Counted from the stretch's first letter, positions 17,766 to 26,533 are shown. The stretch is DNA of 64,000 bases from an uncultured Rothia sp. (GCF_916715725.1 NZ_CAKAPD010000002.1:164936-228935), one strand, 5' to 3'. Numbers and translations: made by a program. The notes: generated by a model from the letters alone, not told the origin.

Positions 17766-17794
17766 GGAGGAGCCCACAAACATTGGGCTCCTCC
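17766..17794 (-). terminator. Duplicate copy of the GGAGGAGCCCA terminator
   Basis: Same hairpin as at 16811-16839 with nearly the same flanks. Here it sits between lipoprotein paralogue 4 and the remnant and can end transcription of paralogue 4. Confidence 0.7.
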
Positions 17795-17836
17795 ATCACA
17801 ATTATTAGTTGTACTGTTCAGTTCAAACAGAATGTG

Positions 17837-18664
17837 TTATTGACTAGTGGCGATAATTTCACGCGCCTTCGCCACATGCTTTTCTTTCTCTTCTTTCAAT
17901 TGGTTGAGCTGCGCCTGATTCTTCTCAATGAGAGGCCCCTGATAGGACGCCTCAATATCACCCAGACGCTGAGCCATACCCACCTTCTGGTTACATTCCG
18001 CTTCAACCGTTGCGAGGCGAATCGCTTCTTGAGTTTTTTCCTCCTCACTCTTAGAACTTAGGTCAATATTGAACGTCTCTTGACTAGTCCACTCATGGTC
18101 ACCCTTGCGTGGTGTTAGCCCATTGCTCTCTAGGCAGCTCCACCATTCAGAGCGAACTTTATTCCATTCCGGATTACTTTTCGCACTCGCGTAGGCTTCC
18201 TGTCTAAGCCGGTAAGCGAAAGAGTCATTGTCATTCTCGTATTCAATTTCTTTCAGCTGATTGGCATTTTCTTTACGACATTGCTGCCTAATATCTGCCG
18301 GTATTTTCTCTGCCGTCTGCGCGCCCTCTCGAGCCTTTTCTTCATTGAAATATCCATACTTCTTGGCATATTCAACATTCCAGGCACCATATATATTGCT
18401 GTTCTGATCACCAGAGAACGCAGGGACAGCATCAGAGTATCCCTTAGCTACGTAACATATTTGCAGGATACGGGCGGTCGCCTCACTAATTACAGCCCTT
18501 GACGCATCGTCATAGTCATACTCATCCAGGGGAAGAGTAATCAAATTATTCGGGTAATCGAGCTTGGCTTTATATTCAGAATTTGAGGCACCTCCCTGAG
18601 CACATGAAGATAGCAAAAGCGCGCCTGCTAGGGCAGTGATTGTGAATGCACTACTTTTATGCAA
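17837..18664 (-). CDS. Secreted lipoprotein, family A paralogue 4
   Basis: 275 aa from a TTG at 18664, 8 nt after AAAGGAGG; a GTG at 18670 is also in frame but sits too close to the ribosome site. Lipobox 'LSSC' in the signal peptide. Family motifs: 'LITLPLDEYDY', 'YGAWNVEYAKKYGY', 'PEWNKVRSEWWSCLESNGLTPRKGDHEW', 'LATVEAECNQKVGMAQRLGDIEASYQGPLIEKNQA' (conserved tail) and the end 'AREIIATSQ'. Function unknown. It lies downstream of crystallin-like gene 2, so the arrangement crystallin-like then lipoprotein occurs twice. Confidence 0.75.
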   Translation of the reverse strand: MHKSSAFTITALAGALLLSSCAQGGASNSEYKAKLDYPNNLITLPLDEYDYDDASRAVISEATARILQICYVAKGYSDAVPAFSGDQNSNIYGAWNVEYAKKYGYFNEEKAREGAQTAEKIPADIRQQCRKENANQLKEIEYENDNDSFAYRLRQEAYASAKSNPEWNKVRSEWWSCLESNGLTPRKGDHEWTSQETFNIDLSSKSEEEKTQEAIRLATVEAECNQKVGMAQRLGDIEASYQGPLIEKNQAQLNQLKEEKEKHVAKAREIIATSQ

Positions 18665-18737
18665 GATCACACCCTCCTTTCAGAGTGGACGAGAAACTTA
18701 AAGCTGGAAAGCATCTTGTCTCTCTAGCACCATTCAC

Positions 18738-19088
18738 TTAGCAATACACATACATAACGGAGCTAATTCGGTCATCCCAGGTCTCACCCCAATGGAGACC
18801 CGCATGGCTTAGACCCCGAAGATAGTTGAGGTCGGAAGAAGATTCAAACCTGCGACCCGCATAGTAGCTGTCTTCGTAATAGCGCCACCGGCACCCATCA
18901 GAATGCAATGAAGATGCACGGTCGCTCATCCATCCCAGATGAGGGTTAGTCCAGGTGTACATGCGGGACCCAAGGAAATTTGCGTCCGAATAGAAAGTAA
19001 CACCCGCATGTGCCGGAGGTGCTACCGCACCGAAAGTCACCGCAGCCACACAGGCCGCAACAGCAAGAGACTTATTAAAGATCCTCAT
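18738..19088 (-). CDS. Secreted beta/gamma-crystallin-like (I36 inhibitor-like) protein 2
   Basis: 116 aa. The signal peptide and first mature residues are the same as in the protein at 16847 ('AHAGVTFYSDANFLGSRM'). The Greek-key segment reads 'WRYYEDSYYAGRRFESSSDL' instead of the 'WHYYEDINHRGRNF' version, and the end is 'SSVMYVYC', two residues shorter. The differences cluster in exposed loops of the expected fold, as seen when duplicated binding proteins diverge in specificity; that is inference. The gene keeps the intact upstream region, including the terminator of the neighbouring SpoU gene, so it is probably the parental copy. Confidence 0.7.
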   Translation of the reverse strand: MRIFNKSLAVAACVAAVTFGAVAPPAHAGVTFYSDANFLGSRMYTWTNPHLGWMSDRASSLHSDGCRWRYYEDSYYAGRRFESSSDLNYLRGLSHAGLHWGETWDDRISSVMYVYC

Positions 19089-19451
19089 CAGAATCTCCTT
19101 TCAAAAGAATGACGCCGCGGTCATTCATACCCACAACCCGCAACCATTAGCGAGCCGAAGCCAGGAAATCTCGCATGCCCCAAACTGAAATTGAGAGTGC
19201 GATTCTCATATTCCCTGTGACTTGAATTAACACTAACACACCTAGGAAATTTATTTAGTGACCTAAATCACTTATGTGATAATGTGTGATTTACCCGCTT
19301 TAGATATATTCAAATATTATTTACTACATTTACAAGACAAAAAATCCAGATAACATCACACAACCCCACCACAAACAACGCATCAAACCCCGTGGGTACC
19401 CACATTCATGTGAAAAACTCAACACCCTACTCTAACAAAAAATCACCCAAT
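18985..19451. repeat. Long direct repeat, copy B
   Basis: Apparent parent of the repeat at 17100-17566. It runs from within the crystallin-like gene to just before the SpoU terminator. The 448-nt gap upstream of the gene is mostly this repeat. Confidence 0.85.
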
Positions 19452-19474
19452 ACCCCAATAAAAAGCCCCAATAA

Positions 19475-19511
19475 AAAGGTTCCGACGCGCACACAACGCA
19501 TCGGAACCTTT
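19475..19511. terminator. Terminator of the SpoU methyltransferase gene
   Basis: Arms AAAGGTTCCGA and TCGGAACCTTT with a GCG/CGC inner pair, flanked by A-run and T-run. Its left half is also found at 17575-17597 in the duplicated copy. Confidence 0.75.
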
Positions 19512-19536
19512 AAACACCTCATAAACAGCCGCCAAA

Positions 19537-20238
19537 CTACGACGGAATCTGACCAAACACATGGCGGCGAACCCACGCATGCATCGCAATACCCGCAGCC
19601 GTCGCCGCATTCATCGAACGCGTCGACCCAAACTGCTCAATCGACAGAGTATCCCTAGCCGCCGCATGCAATTCCTCCGACAAGCCCGGGCCCTCCTGAC
19701 CAAAAACCAGCACACACTTCTTCGGCAGATCATACGTCTCCAGCGGCACCGAATCCGGAAAAATATCAATACCAATAATCTCCAGACCCTCACCCTGCGC
19801 CCACGCCACAAAATCCTCAATCGTCGGATGATGACGCACATGCTGATAACGATCCGTCACCATCGCACCACGACGATTCCAACGGCGACGCCCAATAATA
19901 TGGACCTCCTTCGCCAACATCGCATTCGCAGTACGCACCACCGTGCCAATATTCAGGTCATGCTGCCAATTCTCAATCGCCACATGAAAATCATGGCGGC
20001 GCGTATCCAGGTCAGCAATAATCGCGTCCATCGACCAGTAACGGTACTTATCCACCACGTTACGGCGGTCGCCCTCACGCAGCAGCTCCTCATCCCAATG
20101 GTCGCCCTCAGGCCACGGGCCCTCCCACGGGCCCACACCCACCTCAAAACGGGCAGTACCCTGCTCAGTACCCTCAACAGCTTCAGCCACAGCCGCCTCA
20201 GCAGGCACAGCCTCAGCCGCATCACGATTCTCAACCAT
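19537..20238 (-). CDS. SpoU/TrmH-family RNA 2'-O-methyltransferase
   Basis: 233 aa from the ATG at 20238 (MVENRDA...); longer in-frame starts exist but add only Val-rich sequence. The SPOUT core shows 'NWQHDLNIGTVVRTANAM' (motif 1), 'VLVFGQEGPGLSEEL' (motif 2) and 'GSTRSMNAATAAGIAMHAW' (motif 3, with the SAM-binding knot). These enzymes methylate ribose 2'-OH in tRNA or rRNA. The N-terminal roughly 50 aa are acidic and variable. It lies downstream of pyrE on the same strand; a SpoU gene close to pyrE is also seen in mycobacteria. Confidence 0.85.
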   Translation of the reverse strand: MVENRDAAEAVPAEAAVAEAVEGTEQGTARFEVGVGPWEGPWPEGDHWDEELLREGDRRNVVDKYRYWSMDAIIADLDTRRHDFHVAIENWQHDLNIGTVVRTANAMLAKEVHIIGRRRWNRRGAMVTDRYQHVRHHPTIEDFVAWAQGEGLEIIGIDIFPDSVPLETYDLPKKCVLVFGQEGPGLSEELHAAARDTLSIEQFGSTRSMNAATAAGIAMHAWVRRHVFGQIPS

Positions 20239-20407
20239 CACAACCACCTTCACGCCAACAACCAGCGCCACACCGGCGCCCACAGAGCCATCTTACAGAC
20301 AAAAACCCGCACCACCAGCCACACACAGTAGCCAGCGGCACGGGTTCACCCGCCGCAGCGGAACGTCTAAAAAATCACGAGATCCTAAGAATCCAGCCTA
20401 GTAGAGA

Positions 20408-20989
20408 CTAGTCCAGACCCAGCTCATCCTTCGAGTACGCGTACAGGCACGGAACACCCGCAACCTCTTCCACATGCTCCTTAGCGCCGGTCGCACGGTC
20501 AACAATCACAGCAACCGCCACAACCTCAGCGCCAGCCTTACGCAGCGCCTCGACAGCAGTCAGCGCCGAACCACCGGTAGTGGAGGTGTCCTCCACAGCA
20601 ACCACGCGGCGACCCTCAACGCTGGGGCCCTCCACCTGACGGCCCATGCCGTAAGACTTCTGAGCCTTACGCACCACAAACGCGTCAATCGCACGGTCCT
20701 GATCACCAGCAGCACGCATAATCGCGGTACCCACCGGGTCAGCACCCATGGTCAGGCCGCCAGCAGCCTCAAACTCGATGCCGTTCTTATCCAGCAGGTC
20801 CAGCATGACCTGACCGACCAGGCGAGAAGCCTCGTGGTGCAGGGTGATGCGGCGCAGGTCAACGTAGTAGTCGGCTTCCTTGCCGGAGGCGAGGACCACG
20901 TGCCCGCGCACCACAGCCAGCTCAATAATCAGCTGGCGCAGGCGTTCACGGGCTTCTTCAATGGGGAGGTTTTCAGAAAGCTTAGTCAT
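20408..20989 (-). CDS. pyrE: Orotate phosphoribosyltransferase
   Basis: 193 aa from the ATG at 20989 (MTKLSEN...). The PRPP-binding motif 'VVAVEDTSTTGGSA' is at about 129-142, 'HVVLASGKEADYYVDLR' near the N-terminus binds orotate/PRPP, and 'VRKAQKSYGMGRQVEG' is the flexible catalytic loop. The reaction is orotate plus PRPP to orotidine monophosphate in pyrimidine synthesis. A weak ribosome site (GGA, 3 nt away) and a TACACT box close upstream suggest a very short leader. The rest of the pyr operon is not here. Confidence 0.93.
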   Translation of the reverse strand: MTKLSENLPIEEARERLRQLIIELAVVRGHVVLASGKEADYYVDLRRITLHHEASRLVGQVMLDLLDKNGIEFEAAGGLTMGADPVGTAIMRAAGDQDRAIDAFVVRKAQKSYGMGRQVEGPSVEGRRVVAVEDTSTTGGSALTAVEALRKAGAEVVAVAVIVDRATGAKEHVEEVAGVPCLYAYSKDELGLD

Positions 20990-21054
20990 AGTTCCAGTGT
21001 AGCGGCTCACGTCCAGGCGGCGCAGGCTATTCCCTGTGCTATTCCAGCGCTAGG

Positions 21055-22659
21055 CTATTCCACCACGCGACCCACCGACGGCGGCAACGCGGCATGCAGC
21101 TTCGTCAGCATCTCCTCATACTCGGCAGCAGGATCCGAATCGGCAACCACCGCACCACCGGCAGCAAGAGTCACCGCGCCGTCATCGTGCGCCACAAGCG
21201 TGCGAATCACAATCGACAGGTTCGCTGAACCATCCGCCGAAACAAAGCCCAAAGCACCCGAATACACGCCGCGAGCGCGACCCTCCAGACCCTCAATAAT
21301 CTGCATGGTCGAGGGCTTCGGAGCACCAGTCATCGAACCGCCCGGGAAGCACGCCCGCGCGGCAGCCACCGCGCTCACGCCCTCACGCAGACGCGAACTG
21401 ACCGTAGACACCAGCTGATGCACCGTCGAGTAGCTCTCCACACCCATGAGCACCGGCACGCGCACGGACGCCGGGTCAGACACCGTGGACAGGTCATTAC
21501 GCAACAGATCCACGATCATGAGGTTCTCGGCGCGGGTCTTCTCATCGGTACGCAACCAGGCTGCGGCAGCCTCATCTTCTTCCGGGGTGGCACCGCGAGC
21601 AATCGTGCCCTTAATCGGCTTCGTCTGAGCGTTACGCTGCTCATCCACACTCAAAAAACGCTCCGGCGAGGAAGAAAGCACCGAAAAATCACCGCACCGC
21701 AGGTACGCCGCATAGGGTGCCGCATTGTGGGCGCGCTGGTGGCGGTACAGCTCAAAGAAAAGCTCCGGGCTCGGATTCTGGATGCGCGCGTTCGTCTGTG
21801 CGGTCAGGCACACCTCGTAGCTGTTACCCTCGTAGATTTCGTGCTGACTAGCGCGGACGGCGTCCATGTAGGCTTCCGCGGCGGGTGCCGGGAAGAGCAG
21901 AGGCTCGGCAAGCTCAGGGGCATTGCCGGGATTATTTACGGGGGTATTTACGGGGGCATTATCTGAGGCACTCTCCCCCACCGCGCTCAGCGCCGGAGCC
22001 AGCACCGTGCTCAGCAGCCGCTCCGCCGCCTCACACCACGACTCGTCCCCCACCAGCCAGCTACGCGCCGCACCACCCGGGCGGGCATGCTCATGCACCA
22101 GGTAGCGGACCGCCGGCAACCACAGAGAATCCGGGGTCGGCGCCTCATACGCCGGTAGGTAACCCGGCACCGGGTGGCCGTGCTCCAAGCCCATGGCGGC
22201 ACGCGCCTCATAGCCGAAATAGCCCACATAACCGCCACGCAAACCCGCGGGCAGACCGGTCGCCGCCGCGGCATCCGGGTGCACGCGCGGTGCGCAGGCG
22301 AGCGCCGCCTCCAGCTGGGCGAAGGGGTCTTCCGCGCCAGATTCAGCCGCCACACGCGCCGAATCCACGCGCAGAGGAGACAGCTGCGCCGGAACCACAC
22401 CCACATACGAGGCAACCGACATGGGCGACTCTTCACGCGCCGAATCCAGCCAGAAGGAATACTCGGCACCACCGGTCAGCAACGGGTACGCGTCCTCGCA
22501 GTTCACCGCGAAAGGAAGCGGGCGCACGGCAAGCTCCCGCGTCTGCGCATCCCACGGGATGCTCTGCAGAATACTCGGCAGGGCATGCGGGGAGGCAGAA
22601 GCGGGAGCGTTCGGGGTAGAAAAAATACAGTCCGCGGAAGTTTCAGTCACGGACTCCAT
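21055..22659 (-). CDS. pabB: Aminodeoxychorismate synthase component I
   Basis: 534 aa chorismate-binding enzyme. The C-terminal half carries 'KPIKGTIARG' (Lys in this position marks PabB-type enzymes; TrpE has PIAGT), 'ENLMIVDLLRNDLS', 'GVESYSTVHQLVSTV' and 'PGGSMTGAPKPSTMQIIE'. It converts chorismate with ammonia from a glutaminase to 4-amino-4-deoxychorismate for folate. The N-terminal roughly 240 aa are less conserved and include a low-complexity 'NAPVNTPVNNPGNAPE' insert (about 230-245), unusual for the family. No pabA or pabC is adjacent. It is 27 nt from the upstream rhodanese gene on the same strand, so probably cotranscribed. Confidence 0.88.
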   Translation of the reverse strand: MESVTETSADCIFSTPNAPASASPHALPSILQSIPWDAQTRELAVRPLPFAVNCEDAYPLLTGGAEYSFWLDSAREESPMSVASYVGVVPAQLSPLRVDSARVAAESGAEDPFAQLEAALACAPRVHPDAAAATGLPAGLRGGYVGYFGYEARAAMGLEHGHPVPGYLPAYEAPTPDSLWLPAVRYLVHEHARPGGAARSWLVGDESWCEAAERLLSTVLAPALSAVGESASDNAPVNTPVNNPGNAPELAEPLLFPAPAAEAYMDAVRASQHEIYEGNSYEVCLTAQTNARIQNPSPELFFELYRHQRAHNAAPYAAYLRCGDFSVLSSSPERFLSVDEQRNAQTKPIKGTIARGATPEEDEAAAAWLRTDEKTRAENLMIVDLLRNDLSTVSDPASVRVPVLMGVESYSTVHQLVSTVSSRLREGVSAVAAARACFPGGSMTGAPKPSTMQIIEGLEGRARGVYSGALGFVSADGSANLSIVIRTLVAHDDGAVTLAAGGAVVADSDPAAEYEEMLTKLHAALPPSVGRVVE

Positions 22660-22686
22660 TGTATGGCGTGCAGACGAACTGGCGGT

Positions 22687-23019
22687 TTAGTGAACGACTG
22701 CGGGTGCTTCGCCGTTTTCGCTGGTCATCGGCAGGCCGGCAGCGAACCACGCACTGGTGCCGCCAGCAATGTTGTGCGCGGCGTAGCCGTGTTCGCGCAG
22801 GAAAGTTGCCGCGCGGTTGGAGCGGCCGCCACCGTGGCAGATGACGTAGAAGTCTTCACCGGGTGCGGGCAGCTCAGCCAGACGTTCGGTGAGGGTGCCA
22901 AGGGTGATGTGCTTTGCGCCGGTCGCGTGGCCGCCCTCCCACTCGTAGTCTTCACGCACGTCGATGATGGTTGCGCCTGCGGGAACATCGCGGGGGTCGA
23001 CCTGGGGTACAGCGGTCAT
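22687..23019 (-). CDS. Single-domain rhodanese-like protein
   Basis: 110 aa from the ATG at 23019, with AAAGGAG upstream. It is one rhodanese domain: 'IIDVREDYEWEGGHATGAKHI', active-site loop 'VICHGGGRSNRA' with Cys61, and 'NIAGGTSAWFAAGLP'. Such proteins move sulfane sulfur through a Cys persulfide. The loop CHGGGR is a known variant of the six-residue sulfurtransferase loop. It precedes pabB in the same direction with a 27-nt gap. Partner unknown. Confidence 0.9.
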   Translation of the reverse strand: MTAVPQVDPRDVPAGATIIDVREDYEWEGGHATGAKHITLGTLTERLAELPAPGEDFYVICHGGGRSNRAATFLREHGYAAHNIAGGTSAWFAAGLPMTSENGEAPAVVH

Positions 23020-23328
23020 GGGGTTCTCCTTTGAAATGATTAAAAATGAGCCGATCGGCACGGCGGGGTGCCGGGTGGGCATAGTTGTGGTTCCACTCTA
23101 GCGTGTTGGGGGTGCGGGGCGCATCTAGCCCGGTATTTGGGGGTTTGTGAGATTCGGACGTGGTGCATACGAAAAAATCGAAATGGTTTTTCATGCACTA
23201 CATATAAAGTAACCATCCGTAATACAAGCACATTCATGTATACATATGCACCCATAAGGGTATAGACTTAAATACATATTGCCCGGGTCACATAGAATTC
23301 CGGACTTGCACAGAAAAGATTTTCCACC
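23020..23328. other. A+T-rich divergent promoter region
   Basis: About 310 nt between the rhodanese gene (minus) and the peptide transporter (plus), with an A+T-rich stretch at 23180-23290. No gene seen; no operator recognised with confidence. Confidence 0.4.
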
Positions 23329-24789
23329 ATGTCTCACACCATCACAGGTGCCGAACCCAAGGAAACCAAGACCTTCTTCGGCCACCCGCGCATGCTCGCG
23401 AACCTGTTCACCGTAGAAATGTGGGAGCGCTTCTCCTTCTACGGCATGCAGGGCATCATGATCTACTACCTGTACTACACCGCCGACAAGGGCGGCCTGG
23501 GTCTCGACCAGACCCTCGCCACCGGCGTTATCGGTGCGTACGGTGCAATCGTGTACCTCATGGCAATTCTTGGCGGTATTCTCGGTGACCGCCTCCTCGG
23601 CCCCGAGCGTACCCTCTTCTACTCCGCTATCGGCATTATGGCGGGCCACATCTCCCTCTCCCTCATCCCCGGCGTGCCGGGTGTGGTGATTGGTCTGCTG
23701 CTGGTCGCTATCGGCTCCGGTGGTCTGAAGAGTAACGCATCCGTGCTGGTCGGCTCCCTCTACTCGGACGACGACCACCGCCGCGACGCAGGCTTCACCA
23801 TCTTCTACATCGGCGTGAACACCGGCGCACTGCTTGGCCCGATCCTGACCGGTTGGGGCTGGAGCACCGGCGGTTTCCACCTCGGCTTCGGTCTGGCTGC
23901 TGTTGGTATGGCTGCAGGCCTGATCCAGTACTCGCTGACCCGCAAGAACCTGCCCGCCTCCGTACACCACGTGGGCACCCCCTTCACCGCCGCTCAGAAG
24001 CGTAACTTCTTCCTGGCATTGGTCGGTATCGTGGTTATTCTCGGTATTCTGCTGGCGACCGGCCTGATGACCGCAGACAACCTCAAGAACTGGGTCATGG
24101 GCTTCATCTTCATCGGTGCTATCGCCCTGTTCGCTCAGCTGCTGAGCGCTAAGGACGTCACCGCTGATGAGCGTTCCCGCGTCACCGCGTTCATTCCCCT
24201 GTGGATTGCAAACGCCGTGTTCTGGGCGCTGTACCAGCAGCAGTTCACCGTGATGGCAGTGTACTCGGATGAGCGTCTTAACTGGAATATTCTGGGCATG
24301 GAGCTGAGCCCGAACCTGGTCAACTCCATCAACCCGATTTTCATCATTATCTTCGGCATGATGTTCTCCGCCCTGTGGACCAAGTGGGGTGACCGCCAGC
24401 CGGTCACCACCCTGAAGTTCTCCGCAGCGCTGATCATTATTGGTCTGGCGTTCTGGATCTTCCTCGCTCAGGCGGGCGTTCAGAGCGTGAACGTCGGCTG
24501 GATCGTGCTGATTCTGTTCGTCTGCACTATCGCTGAGCTGATTATTTCGCCGGTGGGTATTTCGCTGGCGACCAAGCTCGCACCGAAGGCGCACCGCGTG
24601 AACATGATGGCACTGTACTTCACCTCCGTGGCAATGGGTACCGTACTGTCGGGTTGGCTGGCTCCGTTCTACACCATGGAGACTGAAGTTCCCTACTTCA
24701 CCTGGATGGGTATTATCACCATCGCGACCGGTATTCTGCTGTTCCTGGTGCACAAGCCGGTTCAGAAGATGATGCGCGGCGTGAAGTAA
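23329..24789 (+). CDS. POT/PTR-family proton-coupled oligopeptide transporter
   Basis: 486 aa with 12-14 hydrophobic segments. The first segment carries the POT signature 'EMWERFSFYGMQG' (ExxERFxYYG), important for proton coupling, and 'FTIFYIGVNTGALLGPIL' is the PTR2 family signature. It imports di- and tripeptides. Length is typical of DtpT-type bacterial members. It is followed by a strong terminator, so it is monocistronic. Confidence 0.92.
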   Translation: MSHTITGAEPKETKTFFGHPRMLANLFTVEMWERFSFYGMQGIMIYYLYYTADKGGLGLDQTLATGVIGAYGAIVYLMAILGGILGDRLLGPERTLFYSAIGIMAGHISLSLIPGVPGVVIGLLLVAIGSGGLKSNASVLVGSLYSDDDHRRDAGFTIFYIGVNTGALLGPILTGWGWSTGGFHLGFGLAAVGMAAGLIQYSLTRKNLPASVHHVGTPFTAAQKRNFFLALVGIVVILGILLATGLMTADNLKNWVMGFIFIGAIALFAQLLSAKDVTADERSRVTAFIPLWIANAVFWALYQQQFTVMAVYSDERLNWNILGMELSPNLVNSINPIFIIIFGMMFSALWTKWGDRQPVTTLKFSAALIIIGLAFWIFLAQAGVQSVNVGWIVLILFVCTIAELIISPVGISLATKLAPKAHRVNMMALYFTSVAMGTVLSGWLAPFYTMETEVPYFTWMGIITIATGILLFLVHKPVQKMMRGVK

Positions 24790-24866
24790 CCGCAAAGTTG
24801 CTTGTCTAGGCTGCTGACTCGCTGTTTTCAGGCGGCGTGAGCGTATAGGTGAGTGCATATAGGCTA

Positions 24867-24906
24867 AGGGCCCCGAATCCTTGAATTACCAAGGATTCGG
24901 GGCCCT
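24867..24906 (+). terminator. Terminator of the peptide transporter
   Basis: A perfect 17-bp stem, arms AGGGCCCCGAATCCTTG and its complement, with a 6-nt loop. A T-run is absent, but the stem is very stable. Confidence 0.75.
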
Positions 24907-25015
24907 CGCTGTATGCGCTGGTGCATGCCCTGGTGTATGCTCCCGGCAGTCGGAGCGCCGGAATATTGAGGGGAGGTTCAGGAGGGGCGGGTTTAGGGGC
25001 GTTCGGGGCATTTTC

Positions 25016-25090
25016 CTTAATGAGACAATCCGCGCTGATTTTCTTATTAAGCGCCTTAATAAGAAAATCGGGGTGTATTGTCTTATTAAG
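25016..25090. promoter_or_regulatory. Four-copy operator-like inverted repeat upstream of the Fic gene
   Basis: One 15-nt motif occurs four times: CTTAATGAGACAATC (25016-25030, plus), its inverted form GATTTTCTTATTAAG (25037-25051), CTTAATAAGAAAATC (25055-25069, plus) and TATTGTCTTATTAAG (25076-25090, inverted). The middle two form a perfect 15-bp palindrome with a 3-nt spacer; the outer two form a second, nested pair. It ends 57 nt before the Fic start. The rest of 24790-25147 holds the upstream terminator and a purine-rich leader. Confidence 0.7.
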
Positions 25091-25147
25091 ACCCCCAAGC
25101 ACGACCAGCAAGACGACACCGATGAAGAGGAGGAGGGAGGAGGAACC

Positions 25148-26338
25148 ATGCCCTCAGCCATCACCTGGCCCGCCCTCGAATGGGAGCCGCAAGCCCCCTG
25201 GGTTCACCGGGACGCCCTCGCCTCCCGCCGCGCAACGCGCCGCAACTCCGGCGCCTTCTCCAGCGCCGTACCCGCCTCCATTGCCGCACTCAACGTCGAA
25301 CTCAGCCCCGCACTGCGAGTGCGCCTCCAAGAGAACGCCACCGCGATGACCCGCTTCGATGAGCGGCTCCACCACATCGGCGGCATCCCCTTCTCCGCGG
25401 TTCTTCTGCGCGGCGAATCCGCCTCCAGCTCGCAGATTGAAAACCTCACCGTTAGCGCACGCAGGCTCTCACTGGCTGTCCTGGGTGCAAGCGGGTCGAA
25501 GGTCGGCGTTAATGCCGAGCTGGTGGCGCGCAATGTTCACGCCATGCGTGCAGCCTTGAATACCGCAGAAAATATTAGCGTCGATAATATCCTAGCGATG
25601 CACCGCGAACTGACCCGCGGTCTGCAGCAGGACTCCGGTGTACTCCGCACCCAGTGGGTGTGGATTAAGGGTGATTCGCCGGTAACCGCCGACTATGTGG
25701 CACCGCATCACGAGAGGGTTCCTGCCGCTCTCGAAGACCTTGTAGCCTTCATGAACCGCCGCGATATTGACCCCCTCGCGCAGGCGGCTATCGCGCACGC
25801 CCAATTTGAAACGATTCATCCCTTCACCGACGGCAACGGCAGAACCGGACGAGCCCTCATCTCCGCGCTCCTGCTCGCCCGCGGCGTCACTCGCCACGTG
25901 ATTCTGCCCGTCTCCTCCGGGCTGTTGCACGATACCGATGGGTACATTCAGGCGCTCACCGACTACCGTGCAGGCGATGCTGAGCCCATCATCGAGCTCT
26001 TCATTGACGCCGCGCAGAAGGCAATCACCAACGCAGAACTCCTGGCGCAAGACATTGAAACCCTGCATGATGAGGTGCTGTCCATTGCCCAGCGTAAAAC
26101 CCCTCTCCTGCGTTCCCTCACTGACCTGTGCTGCACTGAGCCCGCCTTCACTGCGCACATGGTGGAGGAGCACACGCGGGGGTCCCGAGCTAGTGTGTAT
26201 CGCCTCCTCAACCGCATGGTGGAGCTACAGATTCTGCGTGAAGAGCGCGTCAAAATTCAGGGGCAAAAAGTGTGGACTGTCCCCGCTCTCAACCACGCCC
26301 TCGACGACTTCGCGGCACGAGCAGGACGACGCGGATAG
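25148..26338 (+). CDS. Fic-family AMPylase with N-terminal inhibitory motif
   Basis: 396 aa from the ATG at 25148, preceded by a GAGGAGGAGGGAGGAGGA tract. Fic core motif HPFTDGNGRTGR at 224-235: His224 is catalytic and the GNGR loop binds ATP phosphates. An inhibitory helix motif S-x3-E-N lies at 94-99 (S94, E98, N99), placing it in the class II group with its own N-terminal inhibitor. An N-terminal Fic_N-like segment and a C-terminal winged-helix-like part (about 315-375, 'FTAHMVEEHTRGSRASVYRLLNRMVELQIL') complete the common 'Fic/DOC with HTH' layout. Expected activity is transfer of AMP to a target protein hydroxyl; target unknown. No antitoxin gene is adjacent. The HTH and the four-copy operator suggest autoregulation. 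Confidence 0.88.
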   Translation: MPSAITWPALEWEPQAPWVHRDALASRRATRRNSGAFSSAVPASIAALNVELSPALRVRLQENATAMTRFDERLHHIGGIPFSAVLLRGESASSSQIENLTVSARRLSLAVLGASGSKVGVNAELVARNVHAMRAALNTAENISVDNILAMHRELTRGLQQDSGVLRTQWVWIKGDSPVTADYVAPHHERVPAALEDLVAFMNRRDIDPLAQAAIAHAQFETIHPFTDGNGRTGRALISALLLARGVTRHVILPVSSGLLHDTDGYIQALTDYRAGDAEPIIELFIDAAQKAITNAELLAQDIETLHDEVLSIAQRKTPLLRSLTDLCCTEPAFTAHMVEEHTRGSRASVYRLLNRMVELQILREERVKIQGQKVWTVPALNHALDDFAARAGRRG

Positions 26339-26533
26339 ATGCGCCATCGGGTTCGATAACCTGCGCGAAAATTCTGCGGCCGTAGGCGGGTTGCCGCGCG
26401 CGGAACTGTGACGATTTATGTCTCCGCATGAACGCGCGTGACGAAACACAGGGTCAAAAAGGGACGCATTAAGCCACGAACAGAAATCTACTAGACAGCC
26501 CTCAACCACAGGTCTAAGGTGAATCCAGAACGA

